Of a stretch of 64,000 nucleotides of DNA, positions 60,998 through 64,000 are shown piece by piece. Source of the DNA: Roseibium sp. MMSF_3412 (lineage in GTDB: Bacteria; Pseudomonadota; Alphaproteobacteria; Rhizobiales; Stappiaceae); NCBI RefSeq assembly GCF_030733265.1, contig NZ_JASHJI010000003.1, forward strand, positions 434,001 through 498,000, read 5' to 3'. The notes under the pieces are model-generated. The model saw only the letters and a program-made list of their open reading frames with translations. It was not told the DNA's origin and searched no databases. Made by a program: the position numbers and the translations under genes. Numbering within the stretch: position 1 is the stretch's first letter; each line of letters begins with the position of its first letter.

Positions 60998-61468
60998 TTA
61001 TTCTGCCGCGTTTTCTGCAGCTGCCTGCTCGGCCTTCTTGGCTTCCGCCTTTGCAGCCTTGACGGCGGCAGCTTCAGCGCGGGCCTCTTCATTGAGGCGC
61101 TTGGAGCGGACGTTGGTGTTCTCGGTGATGCGGGCGGACTTACCGCGACGGTCACGCAGGTAGTACAGTTTCGCGCGGCGAACTTTACCGCGGCGGACAA
61201 CTTCAACACCTTCCAGCATCGGGGAGTAGATCGGGAAGACACGCTCGACGCCTTCGCCGTAGGAAATCTTGCGGACCGTGAAGCTTTCGTTGATACCGCC
61301 GCCGGAACGGGCGATGCAAACGCCTTCATAGGCCTGCGTACGGGTACGGTTACCCTCGGTTACCTTTACGTTAACGCGAACCGTGTCGCCTGGCGAAAAT
61401 TCGGGAAGCTTGCGTTGCGCTTCGATCTTCGCCATTTCTTCGGCATTGAGCTGCTCGATGATATTCAT
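60998..61468 (-). CDS. rplS: 50S ribosomal protein L19
   Basis: 156 residues. [60 protein letters not shown] and [20 protein letters not shown] are the standard L19 segments. L19 sits at the 30S-50S interface. The last ~40 residues are an Ala/Glu/Lys-rich helix, longer than the roughly 115-residue E. coli protein; such tails are seen in rhizobia. trmD normally lies directly upstream in the same operon but is separated here by 1.8 kb. Confidence 0.96.
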   Translation of the reverse strand: MNIIEQLNAEEMAKIEAQRKLPEFSPGDTVRVNVKVTEGNRTRTQAYEGVCIARSGGGINESFTVRKISYGEGVERVFPIYSPMLEGVEVVRRGKVRRAKLYYLRDRRGKSARITENTNVRSKRLNEEARAEAAAVKAAKAEAKKAEQAAAENAAE

Positions 61469-61610
61469 GGCATTTTTCCCTTTTCAATTACAAAGCGGCC
61501 AGAGCGTTTCCCTCCGATCGGGAAACGGGTGCGCCAACTTTGGGCCATGTTGCATATCAGCCGGATTGCCTGGGAGACCGGACAAACCCCGGCCTTTTCA
61601 GACCCTGACG

Positions 61611-61826
61611 TCAGATATCAGGAATTTCTTTCACCAGCTTCGCGGGCGTATACAGCAAAAGCCGGGTAATGTCATGCGCTTTTTGCGACCGGCCGGTTCG
61701 CTCGCAGAGAGCAGCACCAAGCATTGCAAACCGTCGGGTAAAGATCATTACCACCCTTCTCGGTCCAAAGTGCAATATTGCGGCAGTGAAATACATGATC
61801 GTATTTACAAGGAAAAGCGGCGGCAC
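61611..61826 (-). CDS. Possible small protein of unknown function
   Basis: Up to 71 residues (Met at 61826), or 45 residues from an internal Met: MIFTRRFAMLGAALCERTG followed by SQKAHDITRLLLYTPAKLV and a short end. The codon pattern looks reasonable but there is no known domain, and the first part is read from AT-rich DNA. Without comparative data it may be spurious. Confidence 0.3.
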   Translation of the reverse strand: MPPLFLVNTIMYFTAAILHFGPRRVVMIFTRRFAMLGAALCERTGRSQKAHDITRLLLYTPAKLVKEIPDI

Positions 61827-61999
61827 AAGTGCCGCCGCTGATGCTCAGCATTGCCTAAAGTAATTCTTTTGTGTTTCTTCGGTTTTTTACAACTGAAGAG
61901 ACATTTTTGGTTGCAATGGTCTTAATATAGCACATTCTTAAAAAAATGTCACGCTGGCATTTATCATTTTAATGTTTTAGGTTTGCTCATTACGGTAAA

Positions 62000-62014
62000 G
62001 TAAGGCGCCCTTAC
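62000..62014. promoter_or_regulatory. Inverted repeat upstream of the LuxR-type gene
   Basis: GTAAGG-CGC-CCTTAC, with the arms continuing imperfectly outward (TAAAG on the left, CTTTAG on the right). It ends 22 bp before the ATG, where an autoregulatory operator would sit. Confidence 0.4.
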
Positions 62015-62036
62015 CTTTAGGAAACATCAGCTGACG

Positions 62037-63173
62037 ATGGATCACTCCGGTTTACTACATAAACTCTATAGTGCTGCTTTGCTCGACCAGGGACTTACTG
62101 GTGTACTTTCCGATCTTGCAACTTGTTACCCGGATCTGCCGATCTCCTACCAGGCGCAATGTGTTTACGAGAACACGCTTTACGACTGCGCGATGTACAA
62201 TCACGGCGAAGGCGCGGAGTTTGAACTGGGCCGCGCGGTATCAGCCAACCCGTTTCCGCCCATTGCTCTGCAATGTGATCCTTCGGATCTCGTTTACACG
62301 GGCGACTTCATATCCGCAGCCGATGTCGAGAAAACGGACTTCTATCACGAGTTCATGAAAGACCACGGCGACATCAACCGTGCGTTCGGCGTCATCCTGC
62401 ACCGCCACGGAGAGGACTCCGCATTCGTCGCCGCCAATCTGCCCAGAACGATGAAATGGCGCGAAGAAGAACATGTGCGCAGCCTGTTCGGGTTTTTACG
62501 GCCACATCTGCAGAACGCCTTTGGTCTGCTGCTGGAACTGGCAAAACGCGATGCGGTCCCGGCCGACCCCGGTTTCTGGCTGAACCAGATCCCGACCGCA
62601 GCGGTTCTGGCTCTCCCGGATGGAAAGGTCGTGCACTTCAACAGCCAGGCAGAACAGTTTCTGAAGACCAGCGGACTTGTCTATACCGACCGCACGGTTC
62701 GTCTCGCCGCGCGGACACGCAAACTGCAAAACCAGCTGCAATCTGCCTTGAGGAAGGCGTCGGACACGTCACTGCCGGTCGGTCCCGTGGCCATGAGTTC
62801 TGCAGGCAACGGCGGGCCGTTCTTCTTTGTCATGCCGGTCCAGCACAAGGATCAGATACATCCCGGCTTTGCACCATTTCTGGCGCCTTCAATGCCGCTC
62901 CTGGTCACGATGTTCGATCCTGCCGATGTTCCCAGGCCATCGGCAAAGATATTGTCGGCCGCCTTTGGCCTGACCGAGCGCGAATGCCTTGTGATTCAGC
63001 AGCTGATCCTGGGTGCGTCCCTGAAGGAAGCCGCCGACACGCTGCAGATCTCCTACAACACCGCCAGAAATCACCTGGCCAACGCGACATCCAAGACCGG
63101 CGCACATTCGCAGGCAGACATCGTCCGCCGCGGAACCCAGATTCTCGCTAAACTCGGCAGCGAACCTATATAG
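62037..63173 (+). CDS. LuxR-type helix-turn-helix transcriptional regulator
   Basis: 378 residues. The N-terminal ~180 residues have no recognised ligand-binding signature (not an autoinducer domain). A PAS-like middle (about 185-250: IPTAAVLALPDGKVVHFNSQ) precedes a C-terminal LuxR HTH (about 315-370: FGLTERECLVIQQLILGASL, then AADTLQISYNTARNHLANA and SQADIVRR). The effector and targets are unknown. It lies on the opposite strand between trmD and rplS, with AT-rich DNA before it and a MITE-like element directly after its TAG stop, so acquisition by transfer is plausible. Confidence 0.87.
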   Translation: MDHSGLLHKLYSAALLDQGLTGVLSDLATCYPDLPISYQAQCVYENTLYDCAMYNHGEGAEFELGRAVSANPFPPIALQCDPSDLVYTGDFISAADVEKTDFYHEFMKDHGDINRAFGVILHRHGEDSAFVAANLPRTMKWREEEHVRSLFGFLRPHLQNAFGLLLELAKRDAVPADPGFWLNQIPTAAVLALPDGKVVHFNSQAEQFLKTSGLVYTDRTVRLAARTRKLQNQLQSALRKASDTSLPVGPVAMSSAGNGGPFFFVMPVQHKDQIHPGFAPFLAPSMPLLVTMFDPADVPRPSAKILSAAFGLTERECLVIQQLILGASLKEAADTLQISYNTARNHLANATSKTGAHSQADIVRRGTQILAKLGSEPI

Positions 63174-63303
63174 GGCACACCCTCAGAAATCAGCCCGCAG
63201 GGACACAGAAACGGCTTCGATCTGCGGTGTCACAGCGCTCTTCCTGGCATCTCATCACCGTTTGCAGCGCCATTGCGGCCTGATTTATGAGGGTATGACC
63301 TAG
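63171..63303. mobile_element. MITE-like element 2 between luxR-type gene and trmD
   Basis: The element is 63174-63300 (127 bp), flanked by TAG on both sides (63171-63173 and 63301-63303). Terminal inverted repeats 63174-63199 and 63274-63300 share GG-CA-ACCCTCA-AAATCAG-CCGCA with three mismatches and one gap; weaker symmetry extends further inward. It has no coding capacity. As with element 1, it abuts stop codons: the TAG of the LuxR-type gene on one side and the TAG (minus strand, CTA at 63300-63302) of trmD on the other. TIR sequence differs from element 1, so a different transposase presumably mobilised it. Confidence 0.68.
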
Positions 63304-64000
63304 TCGACATCGTCTTCATCCGCCATGTAGGCGTCCCAAAGATCCGGCCGGCGCTCGCGTGTCAGGCGCTCCGCTTCCGCCATGCGCCATTCGTGGATCT
63401 TCCGGTGATTTCCCGATGTCAGCACTTCTGGGATCGCCATGCCTTCAAACTCCGCCGGACGTGTAAAGTGCGGGTGCTCGAGCAGGCCCGTTTCGAAACT
63501 CTCCGTTTCCGCACTTTCCATGTTTCCCATGACGCCGGGAATGAGACGAATGATGGCATCCAGCATCGTGATCGCCGCGATTTCGCCTCCGGAGAGGATG
63601 TAATCGCCAACGGAGATTTCCTCCAGCTGCCGGCTGTCGATAACCCGCTGGTCAACACCTTCGAACCTGCCGCAGACGATGATTGCTCCCGGCCCGGAAG
63701 CAAGCTCATGCGCGCGCTCCTGCGTGAACGGCGTCCCGCGCGGGCTCATCAGCAGCGTGGGACGTGGATCATGCTCGGTTGCGGCCGCATCAATCGCCTT
63801 TGCCAGAATATCGGCGCGAAGCACCATTCCGGCACCGCCCCCGGCCGGCGTATCGTCAACGCTGCGATGCTTGTCCGTCGCAAAGTCCCGGATCTGGCTG
63901 GTTTCGAGCTGCCAGAGCCCCTTGGCAAGCGCGCGCCCCGACAGGCTTTGGCCAAGCGGGCCTGGAAACATGTCCGGATACAGCGTCAGGATCGTGGTCT
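63300..64000 (-). CDS. trmD: tRNA (guanine-N1)-methyltransferase TrmD, 5' end cut by window edge
   Basis: The frame runs from the right edge to a TAG at 63300; about 233 residues are visible and only the first few are missing (edge reads [20 protein letters not shown]). SPOUT-fold trefoil-knot blocks are intact: [57 protein letters not shown]. Methylates G37 of tRNAs. It would normally sit in the rpsP-rimM-trmD-rplS operon. Its stop codon is formed at the border of MITE-like element 2. Confidence 0.95.
   Translation of the reverse strand, partial: TTILTLYPDMFPGPLGQSLSGRALAKGLWQLETSQIRDFATDKHRSVDDTPAGGGAGMVLRADILAKAIDAAATEHDPRPTLLMSPRGTPFTQERAHELASGPGAIIVCGRFEGVDQRVIDSRQLEEISVGDYILSGGEIAAITMLDAIIRLIPGVMGNMESAETESFETGLLEHPHFTRPAEFEGMAIPEVLTSGNHRKIHEWRMAEAERLTRERRPDLWDAYMADEDDVD

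Larger units (their letters stand above)
61469..62036. other. Region between rplS and the LuxR gene
   Basis: 568 bp. Next to rplS it must contain that gene's own promoter, because trmD cannot feed it. A possible small minus-strand gene lies at 61611-61826 (listed separately). From about 61850 to 61990 the DNA is strikingly AT-rich, and a dyad sits at 62000-62014 just before the LuxR-type gene. Confidence 0.5.

Overview
The window reads as chromosomal DNA of a high-GC alphaproteobacterium, most likely Hyphomicrobiales (Rhizobiales) and plausibly the Stappiaceae (Roseibium/Labrenzia/Stappia type). The assignment rests on gene content and order, not on a search: ftsEX with ydcF- and plsC-like genes, tlpA / argH / lptM / lysA / TIGR02302, etfBA with 3-hydroxybutyryl-CoA dehydrogenase, cpdR, DUF2125 next to chaC, and a rhizobial-type urease operon. 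No rRNA, tRNA, CRISPR array, prophage or intact transposase was seen. Two short non-coding terminal-inverted-repeat elements (MITE-like) are present.

Layout. 1-3.1 kb, minus strand: a heparinase-like gene cut by the left edge, rsmB and htpX (with a heat-shock-like promoter). 3.4-5.7 kb: a GT87-type membrane glycosyltransferase, an SDHAF4/DUF1674 protein and an unknown helical protein. 5.7-12.3 kb: an SGNH hydrolase, an aminotransferase overlapping ftsK, then lolA overlapping an ATP-grasp gene. 12.2-13.7 kb: an AT-rich accessory patch with a sulfotransferase and the first MITE. 13.7-18.1 kb: malyl-CoA-lyase-like enzyme, EamA exporter, GNAT, DUF2125, chaC. 18.1-24.3 kb: the ftsE-ftsX-ydcF-plsC minus-strand run, diverging (across a consensus CtrA box) from a zinc-ribbon membrane protein, hpt, cpdR and a LysE exporter. 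24.3-30.8 kb: TIGR02302, lysA, lptM, argH, and tlpA diverging.

30.8-31.9 kb holds three tiny minus-strand genes whose products end in the same Gly-x-Gly-x-x-Val-Asp tail. One of them looks like a YjfB-type putative motility protein. 31.9-36.1 kb: an acyl-CoA ligase, hbd, etfA, etfB. 36.4-38.7 kb is a self-contained regulatory module: an ECF sigma factor, a membrane anti-sigma factor with a C-terminal 17-kDa-surface-antigen-like domain, a divergent Gly-rich membrane protein, and a small protein carrying the same domain. 38.7-46.8 kb: rhomboid protease, PduO cobalamin adenosyltransferase, HIG1 protein, SDR, UbiH-like hydroxylase, TesB thioesterase, a His-rich CobW GTPase, a D,D-carboxypeptidase.

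47.2-54.2 kb is a complete urease operon (ureDAB, two LprI-like proteins, a membrane protein, ureC, a GST, ureEFG) behind a good sigma-54 (-24/-12) promoter match. This suggests nitrogen-controlled urea use, with UreD/F/G/E loading nickel onto UreABC. 54.3-61.5 kb: DUF1761, acs, a TadG-like vWA pilus protein, an HNH endonuclease, leuC and rplS. The window ends with trmD, cut by the right edge. trmD and rplS are normally adjacent in one operon but here are split by an opposite-strand LuxR-type regulator and a second MITE.
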